Positions 1-8,131 of a DNA stretch of 30,131 nt are shown piece by piece. The stretch is from assembly GCA_943325255.2 (NCBI GenBank), contig CALPOS020000003.1, positions 1-30,131 of the forward strand, in the 5' to 3' direction. Every line of letters begins with the position of its first letter. Positions within the stretch are counted from its first letter, which is position 1. This DNA is from Sphingobacterium thalpophilum. Lineage in GTDB: Bacteria > Bacteroidota > Bacteroidia > Flavobacteriales > Flavobacteriaceae. The notes under the pieces are model-generated. The model ran no database searches. It was not told where the DNA came from and was given only the letters and a program-made list of their open reading frames with translations. The translations under genes and the position numbers were made by a program.

Positions 1-1149
1 TCTGTGACAGTTATGCTATACGAAATGAACGAAAAATTCACAGACTCTGCCGTATATAATAATAACCCTAATTACATTGCGTATTCTCTCGAAAAAGATT
101 CCTCTTTTAAGGTAGAAAACATTAAAGCTGGGAAATACTTCCTAATAGCTTTAGAAGACAAGTCAGCTAATTATCGATTTGACCCAAAAATTGAGAAAAT
201 TGGTTTTATAAAGAACTATATAACAATTCCGAATGATTCCTTATTTGAAATAAAGCTATTTAAGGAAGCGAACAAGACAAAGTTCTATAAGCCTATTCAG
301 TCATCTGACTGTTCAGCAATCGTAGGATATGAAGGAGACATCAACAATCCTAAACTCACTTTAAAAAGAGGTCAAGAAGTAGTACCTTCTTTGATTACAA
401 AAATTCCTAAAAAAGACTCCTTACAAATCTGGTTTAAGCCCTTTAAAATAGAAAAATCTGCTGTCGATTCTTTACATTTGACCTGCGCGACCATTGATTA
501 CACCAAAGATTTTACCTTTAAAATAAAAGCCCAAAAACACGATAGTTTGAGTATTTCTGCAATTTCAAGCAAAACACTTCCACTAAATGAGGATTTTATG
601 CTGCGAACAAATTTACCGCTTTCAAAAATTGATGAGACGAAGTTAAGGTTGATTAAAAAAGATTCGACTGCGGTTCCCTTCAAAGTAGAATATGACGAGT
701 TAAATCTATCGTTAAAATTAATTTTTAAAAAAGAACCTTTAGAGAAGTATACGCTTACTGTTCCTGCGGATGCTATCTTTGACTTTATCGGGCAAACAAC
801 TTCAAAAATCCTCAACTTCGATTGCGAAACCAAGAGCAATTCTGACTACGGAAATCTGCTCCTAAATCTAGAAAATTTAAAGCAGTTTCCGCTAATTATT
901 GAGCTCACAAACAAAGATGGTATTGTTAAATATACTTATTACTCTGAAAATTCTACTGCAATCGAATTTAATTTAATAGAACCCGACTTATATACCTTAC
1001 GTCTAATTTATGACGACAATAAAAATAAGATCTGGGATTCAGGGAGTTATCTAAACAAAAAACAACCCGAAAGAGTTGTCTATTTTCCAACAGATATAGA
1101 TGTTCGAGCCAACTGGGACGTTCAGCAAACCTTTATTCTAAAAGAGTAA
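1..1149 (+). CDS. Ig-like domain-containing protein, C-terminal part (5' end outside window)
   Basis: The frame is open from the first base and ends with TAA at 1147-1149, so this is the 3' portion of a longer gene; the GTG at position 4 is not a credible start. The visible part is rich in beta-strand-like alternation with short repeated Ig-like (Big_5 type) stretches. It ends in a segment with YDDNKNKIWDSG and ERVVYFP, followed by RANWD, which I recognise from flavobacterial proteins annotated as Ig-like domain-containing. No enzyme motif is visible. The family is usually exported and attached to the cell envelope, but the signal peptide would lie outside the window. The last 17 bases overlap, tail to tail, the end of the nitrilase gene on the other strand, and I see no terminator between them. 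The specific function is unknown. Confidence 0.75.
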   Translation, partial: SVTVMLYEMNEKFTDSAVYNNNPNYIAYSLEKDSSFKVENIKAGKYFLIALEDKSANYRFDPKIEKIGFIKNYITIPNDSLFEIKLFKEANKTKFYKPIQSSDCSAIVGYEGDINNPKLTLKRGQEVVPSLITKIPKKDSLQIWFKPFKIEKSAVDSLHLTCATIDYTKDFTFKIKAQKHDSLSISAISSKTLPLNEDFMLRTNLPLSKIDETKLRLIKKDSTAVPFKVEYDELNLSLKLIFKKEPLEKYTLTVPADAIFDFIGQTTSKILNFDCETKSNSDYGNLLLNLENLKQFPLIIELTNKDGIVKYTYYSENSTAIEFNLIEPDLYTLRLIYDDNKNKIWDSGSYLNKKQPERVVYFPTDIDVRANWDVQQTFILKE

Positions 1150-1900
1150 AGGCATCCATATCACTCAAAAAGCCAAGGCTTTTCCTGGAAGAAAACATCT
1201 GATTTTTGTCTAATTCAAAGATAAACACTCCTTCCTTTTCTTGTGGTTCTAGAAGATAATTGCCTAAAAAATCGATTGCCTGAGAATGACCGTTATATGA
1301 AAGTTGATTGTTGTCCTCTCCAATCCTGTTCACCCCAATTGTAAAGCATTGATTCTCGATTGCCCGAGCTCTTAAAAGGATATCCCAAGCTTTGATTCTA
1401 GTTTCTGGCCAATTGGCAACATAAAGCAGTATGTCGTAGTCCTCGACATTTCTAGAAAAAACCGGAAAACGCAAATCGTAACAAATAAGCGGGCACATTT
1501 TAAACCCCTTATAATTAATAATTAGTTTGGATTTACCTGCTTTATATGCGTTTTTCTCGCCTGCTAAAGTAAACAAATGTCTTTTGTCATATGTTTCCAC
1601 TTTACCTGAAGGAAACACGAAAAGCAATCGATTAAAATAACTCCCATTCTCCTTAATAATTACACTACCAGTAATTGCAGAACTTTTTCTTACAGCAATT
1701 GATTTTAGCCAAATGACAGTATTGCCTTCCATAGATTCAGCAATATTAGTCGGATTCATTGTAAAGCCCGTGGTAAACATCTCTGGAAGAACAATCAAAT
1801 CTACTGATTCAACAATTGAATCGATAATGCTTTCAAAATGTGCTCTATTTTCTTCTGGATTTTCCCAAAATAAAGACGTTTGTATTAATGCTACTTTCAT
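1133..1900 (-). CDS. Nitrilase-family amidohydrolase (omega-amidase / YafV-like)
   Basis: This 255-residue cytosolic hydrolase belongs to the carbon-nitrogen hydrolase superfamily, which uses a Glu-Lys-Cys triad. The triad is visible as E40 in LPEMFTTGF, K106 in YDKRHLF and C140 in CPLICYDLRFP. The MFTTGF context and the short length fit the omega-amidase branch (YafV/Nit2), which hydrolyses 2-oxoglutaramate or 2-oxosuccinamate formed by glutamine or asparagine transaminases. That substrate is inferred from family resemblance only. The ATG at 1900 is chosen because MKVALIQ is the usual first strand of the fold. The gene lies 61 bases beyond the end of sdhB, behind an intrinsic terminator, so it is probably not part of the sdh operon. 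I found no clear promoter of its own. Confidence 0.88.
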   Translation of the reverse strand: MKVALIQTSLFWENPEENRAHFESIIDSIVESVDLIVLPEMFTTGFTMNPTNIAESMEGNTVIWLKSIAVRKSSAITGSVIIKENGSYFNRLLFVFPSGKVETYDKRHLFTLAGEKNAYKAGKSKLIINYKGFKMCPLICYDLRFPVFSRNVEDYDILLYVANWPETRIKAWDILLRARAIENQCFTIGVNRIGEDNNQLSYNGHSQAIDFLGNYLLEPQEKEGVFIFELDKNQMFSSRKSLGFLSDMDAFTLLE

Positions 1901-1911
1901 TTTATAAAAAT

Positions 1912-1940
1912 AAAAAATCCCAACCGAAAGATTGGGATTT
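1912..1940 (-). terminator. Intrinsic terminator of the sdhCAB operon
   Basis: The arms AAATCCCAA (1915-1923) and TTGGGATTT (1932-1940) pair perfectly over nine bases around an eight-base loop. On the minus strand the hairpin is followed by a run of six T (1912-1917). It begins 22 bases after the sdhB stop codon and precedes the nitrilase start. Confidence 0.85.
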
Positions 1941-1961
1941 ATCTGTATTATTTGAAGCTAT

Positions 1962-2723
1962 CTAAGAAATACTTGCTTTTAAATACTCCCTATTCATTCG
2001 AGCAATGTTTTCTAATGAAATTCCTTTTGGACATTCTACTTCGCAAGCCCCGGTATTGGTGCAATTTCCAAATCCTTCTTCATCCATTTGACGAACCATG
2101 TTTAAAACTCGCTGAGAAGCTTCTACTTTTCCTTGAGGCAACAAAGCATATTGAGAAACTTTAGCTCCTACAAATAACATGGCAGAACCATTTTTGCAAG
2201 TAGCAACACATGCGCCGCAACCAATACAAGCAGCGGCCATAAAAGCTTTATCTGCATCATCTTTTGGCACCGGAGTAGCATTGGCATCTATAGTTCTTCC
2301 AGATGTATTTACTGAAACAAACCCACCAGCCTGTTGAATTCGATCAAATGCACTTCTGTCAACGACTAAATCTTTTACTACTGGAAATGCTTTGCTTCTC
2401 CATGGTTCAATATAAATCGTGTCCCCATCATTAAACTTTCGCATGTGCAATTGACAAGTAGTTGTCCCCGTATCTGGCCCATTTGCTCGCCCATTGATAT
2501 ATAAAGAACACATTCCGCATATTCCCTCGCGACAATCATGGTCGAAGGCAACAGGCTCCTGTTTTCCGTTAATTAACTCTTCATTCAATTGATCTAACAT
2601 TTCCAAGAATGAACTGTCTGTAGAAACATTATCCAATTTATAATCTACAATTTTACCTTTATCATTTGCGTTTTTTTGACGCCAAATTTTAAGTTTTATA
2701 TTGATATTTTTTCCCGTAGCCAT
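1962..2723 (-). CDS. sdhB: Succinate dehydrogenase / fumarate reductase iron-sulfur subunit
   Basis: This 253-residue subunit carries electrons from the flavoprotein to the membrane cytochrome in respiratory complex II. All three cluster sites are present. The 2Fe-2S site has C64, C69, C72 and C90 (DHDCREGICGMC). The 4Fe-4S site has C166, C169, C172 and C176 (CIGCGACVATC). The 3Fe-4S site has C221, C227 and C231 (CTNTGACEVECPKG). The start follows the sdhA stop by eight bases, so the two are co-transcribed and probably translationally linked. The gene is the last of the operon and a strong terminator follows it. Direction of catalysis cannot be told from sequence; in aerobic flavobacteria succinate oxidation is the expected role. 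Confidence 0.96.
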   Translation of the reverse strand: MATGKNINIKLKIWRQKNANDKGKIVDYKLDNVSTDSSFLEMLDQLNEELINGKQEPVAFDHDCREGICGMCSLYINGRANGPDTGTTTCQLHMRKFNDGDTIYIEPWRSKAFPVVKDLVVDRSAFDRIQQAGGFVSVNTSGRTIDANATPVPKDDADKAFMAAACIGCGACVATCKNGSAMLFVGAKVSQYALLPQGKVEASQRVLNMVRQMDEEGFGNCTNTGACEVECPKGISLENIARMNREYLKASIS

Positions 2724-2731
2724 ACCTCTAA

Positions 2732-4741
2732 TTATTTATAATTTCTAGCAGCAATTTTAATAAACTCGTATTTCAATTCTTCTTTATGAAGCACTTCTTG
2801 AGCAATATCATCTCCTTTATACTCCCAAGCGCCAACGAATGAGAAGTTTTGGTCATCACGAAGCGTTTCGCCTTCACTATCTTGATATTCTTCACGAAAA
2901 TGGCCTCCACAAGATTCTTTTCGTTGCAAAGCATCCATTGCCATCAGTTGGCCTAAATCAATTAAATCAGCAACTCGCAGTGCTTTTTCAAGCTCAGGAT
3001 TCAATTCATCATTACTACCTGGTACGTAAACCTCTTTGTAAAATTCTTCTTTTAAAGCAGCAACTTCCATAATAGCTTGTTTTAATCCTTCTTCATTTCT
3101 TGCCATTCCCACTTTATTCCAAATTATAAGACCTAATCGCTTGTGGAAATGGTCTACCGATTTTGAACCGTTATTGTTTAAGAATGTCTCGATTGTTGTT
3201 CTAACGCGGTTTTCTGCATCAATGAATTCTTGTGAATCCGTTTGTATTTTACCTGTTCTAATTTCATCGGCCAAATAATTTGAAACAGTATATGGTAAAA
3301 CAAAATAACCATCTGCCAAACCTTGCATCAGCGCAGAAGCACCTAATCTATTGGCACCATGATCAGAAAAATTGGCTTCTCCAGCAACAAAGCAACCTGG
3401 AATAGTAGATTGTAAATTATAGTCTACCCAAACACCTCCCATAGTATAATGAACTGCCGGATAAATTTTCATTGGAGTTTCATACGGATTTTCATCCGTT
3501 ATTTTTTGATACATGGTAAACAAGTTACCGTATTTCTCTTCTAACCACTGTTTTCCTAATTTGGTAATCTCATCTGCACTTGGATTGTGATTCCCTTTTC
3601 CAAAAGCGGCTTGTTTCCCTTTATTTTGAATTTCCGACGAAAAATCGAGATAGACGCCTTCATTGGTGTCATTTGCCTCGATACCATGACCTTGATCGCA
3701 TAATTCTTTTGCTGCCCTTGAGGCAACATCTCTGGGAACCAAGTTTCCGAAGGCTGGATATCTTCTTTCCAAAAAATAGTCTCTGTCTTCTTCAGCCAAT
3801 TGAGTCGGTTTTAATTTCCCCTCACGAATCGCTTGTGCATCTTCTTTTTTCTTTGGAACCCAAATACGCCCGGAATTTCTCAGCGATTCCGACATTAAAG
3901 TTAGTTTTGCTTGATTTGTTCCGTGCACCGGTATGCAAGTTGGATGGATTTGAACAAAACATGGATTGGCAAATAATGCACCTTGTTTATGAATTTTCCA
4001 TGCGGCTGTTACATTACTTCCCATTGCATTTGTAGAAAGGAAGTAAACATTTCCATAACCACCAGATGCAATAACGACCGCATGAGCCGAATGTCTTTCG
4101 AGCTCACCAGTAACTAGATTACGCGCAATAATTCCGCGTGCTTTCCCATCAACCTTTACCAAATCAAGCATTTCGTGACGGTTAAACATCTGTACATTAC
4201 CAACCCCTATTTGGCGAGACAGAGAAGAATAAGCTCCGAGTAATAATTGCTGACCCGTTTGACCTGCCGCATAAAAAGTACGTTGCACTTGCGTTCCTCC
4301 AAACGAACGATTGTCTAACATCCCACCATAATCTCGTGCAAATGGAACCCCTTGAGCCACACATTGATCTATAATGTTTGAAGAAACTTCTGCTAATCTG
4401 TGGACATTAGCTTCACGAGCTCTATAATCACCCCCTTTTATGGTGTCATAAAACAATCTATAAGTGCTATCGCCATCATTTTGATAATTCTTAGCTGCAT
4501 TAATTCCTCCTTGAGCAGCTATTGAATGCGCTCTTCTAGGAGAATCTTGAAAACAAAATGCTTTTACATTATAACCCATTTCACCAAATGAAGCAGCTGC
4601 TGAAGCACCTGCCAAACCAGTTCCTACAACGATAATATCGATTTTAGGACGATTATTTGGCGCAACAAGTTTTAAATGATTTTTATGATTAGTCCATTTT
4701 TCAGCTATTGGACCTTCTGGAATTTTAGAATCTAATTTCAT
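2732..4741 (-). CDS. sdhA: Succinate dehydrogenase / fumarate reductase flavoprotein subunit
   Basis: This 669-residue catalytic subunit oxidises succinate to fumarate with covalently bound FAD. The Rossmann dinucleotide motif GTGLAGASAA lies at residues 40-49. The HSIAAQGGINAAK segment carries H72, the expected covalent FAD attachment site. The substrate and capping region includes HPTCIPVHG and the C-terminal part contains ANRLGASALMQGLADGYFVLP. The length matches the long flavoproteins of type B complex II, which are larger than the roughly 590-residue proteobacterial SdhA. The gene follows sdhC by 18 bases and precedes sdhB by eight. No key residue appears to be missing. Confidence 0.96.
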   Translation of the reverse strand: MKLDSKIPEGPIAEKWTNHKNHLKLVAPNNRPKIDIIVVGTGLAGASAAASFGEMGYNVKAFCFQDSPRRAHSIAAQGGINAAKNYQNDGDSTYRLFYDTIKGGDYRAREANVHRLAEVSSNIIDQCVAQGVPFARDYGGMLDNRSFGGTQVQRTFYAAGQTGQQLLLGAYSSLSRQIGVGNVQMFNRHEMLDLVKVDGKARGIIARNLVTGELERHSAHAVVIASGGYGNVYFLSTNAMGSNVTAAWKIHKQGALFANPCFVQIHPTCIPVHGTNQAKLTLMSESLRNSGRIWVPKKKEDAQAIREGKLKPTQLAEEDRDYFLERRYPAFGNLVPRDVASRAAKELCDQGHGIEANDTNEGVYLDFSSEIQNKGKQAAFGKGNHNPSADEITKLGKQWLEEKYGNLFTMYQKITDENPYETPMKIYPAVHYTMGGVWVDYNLQSTIPGCFVAGEANFSDHGANRLGASALMQGLADGYFVLPYTVSNYLADEIRTGKIQTDSQEFIDAENRVRTTIETFLNNNGSKSVDHFHKRLGLIIWNKVGMARNEEGLKQAIMEVAALKEEFYKEVYVPGSNDELNPELEKALRVADLIDLGQLMAMDALQRKESCGGHFREEYQDSEGETLRDDQNFSFVGAWEYKGDDIAQEVLHKEELKYEFIKIAARNYK

Positions 4742-4759
4742 ATGATATATAGCTGTTTA

Positions 4760-5593
4760 TTATTTAAGAAAAAAATGAATATACACAGGAATAATAGCAA
4801 ACAACAAAGGCACAACAATAGCAAATGCTTTTCCGAATGCTTTGATAATTGGAGTATATTTTGGATTGTTGAGCCCAATGGATTGGAAGGCACTACTGAA
4901 ACCATGTAATAAATGAAATGACAATACAATCATCGACAAAACATATAAAAGCGTATACAACAAACTATACTGCGGCTGCTTAAAAAACTCAATGGTGATT
5001 TTGTAAAGATCTTTATAACCTTCTTTGATTTTAACATTAGCACCAGCATCATAAAAATCTGTGCGGTCTTTAATCACAATCATTTTTTGATCGACTTGCG
5101 TTTTAGGCAAATAACCTCCATCTGTGGTAAGGTAAAACTCTTGTGATTGACCTTGAGCGGTAATCACCATCGTTTGCAATGGCATTTTTTCATCAAAATG
5201 CATTCTGGCCCAAAAACTAACCATGTGTGTTACGATAAAAACTAAGATAACAGTACCTAAAACCGCCATATTTCTAGAAGCCCAAGGACTATTCGCCGAC
5301 GGATTGTTTTTTGCATAGCCAATAGGCCGCGCCGCTTTATTTTGGAAAGCCAACATAATCCCATCGATAGCATGAAAAAGAATCGAAATGTACGTTAGGT
5401 ACGAAAGAATTTTAACCGCTGGATTAGAGGTCATAAATAATGCGTATTTATTAAAATTCAACGCATTGTTGGGAACCAATAACTGAAGGTTCCCCGCCAA
5501 GTGACCGCTCAAAAACAAGCATAAAAACAAGCCCGTTAAGGCCATCCAATACTTCTTTGCCAGCGATGACTTCATTAATACAGATTTTGCCAT
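4760..5593 (-). CDS. sdhC: Succinate dehydrogenase cytochrome b subunit (type B, single diheme subunit)
   Basis: This 277-residue integral membrane protein anchors complex II and passes electrons to menaquinone through two hemes. Hydrophobic segments lie near residues 17-35, 62-82, 108-130, 211-232 and 257-275. Candidate heme-ligand histidines within or near them are H31, H74, H123, H227 and H230. A single five-helix cytochrome b next to sdhA and sdhB defines the type B arrangement. The loop between the third and fourth helices (about residues 131-205) is long and strand-rich; the loop makes this protein about 50 residues longer than the size I recall for the family (about 225). The ATG at 5593 is preceded by a well-formed promoter about 30 bases upstream, which supports this start. 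Confidence 0.93.
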   Translation of the reverse strand: MAKSVLMKSSLAKKYWMALTGLFLCLFLSGHLAGNLQLLVPNNALNFNKYALFMTSNPAVKILSYLTYISILFHAIDGIMLAFQNKAARPIGYAKNNPSANSPWASRNMAVLGTVILVFIVTHMVSFWARMHFDEKMPLQTMVITAQGQSQEFYLTTDGGYLPKTQVDQKMIVIKDRTDFYDAGANVKIKEGYKDLYKITIEFFKQPQYSLLYTLLYVLSMIVLSFHLLHGFSSAFQSIGLNNPKYTPIIKAFGKAFAIVVPLLFAIIPVYIHFFLK

Positions 5594-5622
5594 AAGATGT
5601 GAGATTTGTTATAAAAAGCACA

Positions 5623-5653
5623 CAAAAATAGCGCTATTTGCTTTTAACTGCAA
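5623..5653 (-). promoter_or_regulatory. Promoter of sdhCAB
   Basis: Read on the minus strand this is TTG (5651-5653), a 20-base spacer, then TATTTTTG (5623-5630). It matches the Bacteroidota consensus TTG-N17-23-TAnnTTTG. The predicted start near 5619 leaves a leader of about 26 bases before the sdhC ATG. Confidence 0.8.
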
Positions 5654-6052
5654 TCTTTTCGATGTAATTTATAATGATTTTAAAATGTTTAATATAAAAC
5701 CAGCAACAGTGACAGACACCGGCGCATATAAAAAGACGCTATGTTTTTATCAACTTGGCTGTAGCCTTAAGAAAACTTCTTAAAAAGCACAAAAACAGTC
5801 CTCTTTATTACTTGGCTATTCGAGCTTTCAAATTTCGCAATAGCAGCTTTGTATTATGGCCTAAGAATAAGAAACTGTGCTGCACTACTAAACAACATTT
5901 AAATAATTGCTAATTACCATCACTATTCGCAATATTTTAAAGTTTAAATATTCATTTGTAATTTTTGTTAATCCGTTTCTCAAAAATCGACAAAAATGTA
6001 ACTTATCACTTTTTTTATCAAGTGAAAACAATCCGCCAGCTCAGTGAAATTG
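5654..6052. other. Intergenic region between divergent sdhC and HMG-CoA synthase genes
   Basis: About 400 bases without a credible reading frame lie between the two divergent promoters. I see only modest structure. There is a seven-base dyad TTAAGAA-AAC-TTCTTAA at 5767-5783, and a hairpin with arms GCTATT (5815-5820) and AATAGC (5839-5844) extended by CGA/TCG inside. Neither is followed by a proper T run, so they are not convincing terminators. The region may hold operators, but nothing here is strong enough to name. Confidence 0.5.
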
Positions 6053-6060
6053 TACCTTTG
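6053..6060 (+). promoter_or_regulatory. -7 promoter element of the HMG-CoA synthase gene
   Basis: TACCTTTG matches TAnnTTTG exactly, 20 bases before the ATG at 6080. No TTG is found at the usual distance upstream, so the -33 element is weak. The element lies inside the longer open frame that begins with GTG at 6044 and so argues for the ATG at 6080. Confidence 0.65.
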
Positions 6061-6079
6061 CGTCCTAAAAAATAAAAAA

Positions 6080-7441
6080 ATGAAGATAGGTATTGATGCC
6101 ATTAGCTTCGATGTAGCAAAAATACATTTGCCCATAAAGTCCCTTGCTAAAGCAAGGTTAATAGATCCGGAAAAGTTAGAAAAAGGGCTTGGCCTAATTC
6201 AAATGACACTTCCGGACGTTCATCAAGATGTAGTTGTTTTTGGCGCAAATGCAATAACTAAATTAATACTAGATCACAAGATCAATTTAAATGAAATTGC
6301 CAGAATCTATGTTGGAACCGAAAGCAGCATTGATAATTCGAAACCCATCGCCTCCTTCTTACTTCCCTTACTTGAACAAAAGTTTGGAGAAAACACTTTG
6401 TATGCTTGTGATGCAGTCGACTTTACTTTTGCTTGTATTGGCGGCGTAGACGCACTCCAAAACTGTGTTGACTTTGTTCGTTTAAACCCTGACAAAAAAG
6501 CAATTGTTGTGACGACCGACATTGCGAAATATGATCTAAATTCGACAGGTGAATATACCCAAGGCGCGGGAGCTCTCGCCATGTTAATTAGTGATAATCC
6601 CAGAATAATTGCATTTGAAAATCTTTGGGCCACTAACACAAAAGGACTTTTTGATTTTTTCAAACCACATCGCACAATTTTGAAATCTACTATTACGGGA
6701 AATGACAATAATGATCCTTGGTTTGACAACCTTGAAGCCGAAATCGCAATTCACAAAGATCAACCGGTTTTCGATGGTCAATATTCGAATCAATGTTATA
6801 TAGATCGTACAAGAAATGCTTATTTTTCGCTGAAAACTTTAAAGAAAACCTCTCAAACACTTTATGCTTCTTGGAATAGCATTATTATGCATCTGCCTTA
6901 TGCTTTTCAGGCACGGAGAATGTTGACGGAAATTTTTGCCTTAGATTCCGAAGACCATATTGTTGTTGGAAACGAAACTCCGATAGAATTCCAAGACTTA
7001 TTAAAGGAAATTAGCAAAACCAAGTCATACAAATCGTTTGTTGCTTCCAAAATACAGCCAGGAGAATTAGCTTCCTCCTTGATTGGTAATTTGTATACTG
7101 GTTCAATATTTATGGCTTTGCTATCAACATTAGCACATTTTTACAACAGTAATAAAGAAATTGCCAATTCAACTTTTGGATTTTTGGCGTATGGCAGTGG
7201 ATCAAAATCAAAAGTGTTTGAAGGAACTATTCAAAGCGAGTGGAAGATTGCTTTATCTGATGTAAAACTCTTCGAAACGCTTGCCCATAGTTTTGAAATT
7301 GATTTTGAAACCTATGAAAGACTGCATAAGAAAGAGCAAGAAAAGAGCGTTTTAAACCCGAAACAGGAATGGGTACTTGACAGAATCGAAAAGGAAAACC
7401 CAAACTTACTCGGCGCTAGATACTATAAATGGATGGATTAA
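6080..7441 (+). CDS. Hydroxymethylglutaryl-CoA synthase family protein
   Basis: The product (453 residues) condenses acetyl-CoA with acetoacetyl-CoA to HMG-CoA, the committed step toward mevalonate. Flavobacteria are known to make isoprenoids for menaquinone and carotenoids by this route. The thiolase-like fold begins with MKIGIDAISF. The expected catalytic residues are E81 (GTESSID), the acyl-accepting C119 (TFACIGGVDALQ, which aligns well with the Cys of Gram-positive MvaS) and H271 (MHLPYAF). The open frame extends 12 codons further upstream to a GTG, but a TAnnTTTG element at 6053-6060 would then lie inside the gene, so I take the ATG at 6080. It is longer than the roughly 390-residue Gram-positive enzymes. 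A regulator gene with its own promoter follows. Confidence 0.9.
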   Translation: MKIGIDAISFDVAKIHLPIKSLAKARLIDPEKLEKGLGLIQMTLPDVHQDVVVFGANAITKLILDHKINLNEIARIYVGTESSIDNSKPIASFLLPLLEQKFGENTLYACDAVDFTFACIGGVDALQNCVDFVRLNPDKKAIVVTTDIAKYDLNSTGEYTQGAGALAMLISDNPRIIAFENLWATNTKGLFDFFKPHRTILKSTITGNDNNDPWFDNLEAEIAIHKDQPVFDGQYSNQCYIDRTRNAYFSLKTLKKTSQTLYASWNSIIMHLPYAFQARRMLTEIFALDSEDHIVVGNETPIEFQDLLKEISKTKSYKSFVASKIQPGELASSLIGNLYTGSIFMALLSTLAHFYNSNKEIANSTFGFLAYGSGSKSKVFEGTIQSEWKIALSDVKLFETLAHSFEIDFETYERLHKKEQEKSVLNPKQEWVLDRIEKENPNLLGARYYKWMD

Positions 7442-7443
7442 TT

Positions 7444-7451
7444 TACTTTTG
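7444..7451 (+). promoter_or_regulatory. -7 promoter element of the Crp/Fnr-like gene
   Basis: TACTTTTG matches TAnnTTTG and begins two bases after the preceding stop codon, 18 bases before the ATG at 7470. No TTG lies at the usual spacing upstream. Its position excludes the upstream in-frame start at 7377, which would place the promoter inside the coding sequence. Confidence 0.6.
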
Positions 7452-7469
7452 TCTAAATTAATCTCAAGT

Positions 7470-8060
7470 ATGAAATCTCAGGAAATTCGAGCAGCATTGT
7501 TAAACTATTTGCAATTGATAGTTGCGGACAATTCAATCAACGAAGCTGCTATTAATTCTAAAGAAGCCTTTAAACTTCTCGAACTTCAGAAAAACGATTT
7601 CCTTGTCAAAGAAGGTCAAATTTGCAACTACTTTTGCTTTGTTGAAAGCGGAATTCTACAACACAGTATTGTTGTTGATGAACTAGAAAAAACAACATAT
7701 CTCGCGTTAAAAAACACGGTCACTTCTTCTTTAGAGAGTTTCTTAAATCAAAAGCCCTCACGTAAAAGCATTAAAGCTCTTTTCAATTGCAAGCTTTGGG
7801 TCATTGATCTTGAAGCTTTTCTATATTTGAAAGAAACGAATGAGGCTTTTAGGAAGTTCTATTACAACCTAATAGAAAAACAAATTTGTCGTATCGATGA
7901 TTATCGTATTGATTTACTCACTTTAACTCCTGAAGAACGCTATAAAAAACTGCTTAATAAAGAACCTAATTTGATTCAACAAGTTCCACTACATCATTTA
8001 GCTTCTTTTCTAGGAATCTCTTCAAGGCATATGAGTCGCATTCGCAAGAATATAAATTAA
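7470..8060 (+). CDS. Crp/Fnr-family transcriptional regulator
   Basis: This 196-residue protein has an N-terminal cyclic-nucleotide-binding-like beta roll (about residues 30-120, including FLVKEGQICNYFCFVESG) and a C-terminal helix-turn-helix (residues 171-194, QVPLHHLASFLGISSRHMSR). The phosphate-binding cassette of true CRP (GE with a following R and A) is not recognisable; the region reads SLESFLNQKPSRKS. The ligand is therefore probably not cAMP, and no Fnr-type cysteine cluster is present. Such short Crp-like proteins are common in flavobacteria and mostly uncharacterised. The start is set by a TAnnTTTG element just upstream; the frame stays open back to 7377, which overlaps the synthase gene. 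The target genes are unknown. Confidence 0.85.
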   Translation: MKSQEIRAALLNYLQLIVADNSINEAAINSKEAFKLLELQKNDFLVKEGQICNYFCFVESGILQHSIVVDELEKTTYLALKNTVTSSLESFLNQKPSRKSIKALFNCKLWVIDLEAFLYLKETNEAFRKFYYNLIEKQICRIDDYRIDLLTLTPEERYKKLLNKEPNLIQQVPLHHLASFLGISSRHMSRIRKNIN

Positions 8061-8074
8061 TGCCATTTGGCTGG

Positions 8075-8103
8075 TTGATAAGAAAATAGTTTCCTTAATT
8101 TTG
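8075..8103 (+). promoter_or_regulatory. Promoter of the aminopeptidase P gene
   Basis: TTG (8075-8077), an 18-base spacer and TAATTTTG (8096-8103) match the Bacteroidota consensus in full. The predicted start near 8107 gives a leader of about 25 bases before the ATG at 8132. Confidence 0.8.
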
Positions 8104-8131
8104 ATTCCTATTCAAACTCAAAATTAATCTT

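Noticed and set aside
3580..4035. A 151-residue open frame on the plus strand inside sdhA
   Set aside because: It is the antisense shadow of a strongly conserved gene and shows no protein family features.
5767..5844. Two short inverted repeats upstream of sdhC and the synthase gene as terminators
   Set aside because: Stems are short and AT-rich and no T run follows on either strand.
6044..6079. GTG start extending the HMG-CoA synthase by 12 residues
   Set aside because: A TAnnTTTG promoter element (6053-6060) lies inside this stretch, and the family N-terminus is the MKIGIDA that starts at 6080.
7377..7469. Upstream start for the Crp/Fnr-like gene, overlapping the synthase gene
   Set aside because: A TAnnTTTG element at 7444-7451 falls within it and the extra residues have no family resemblance.
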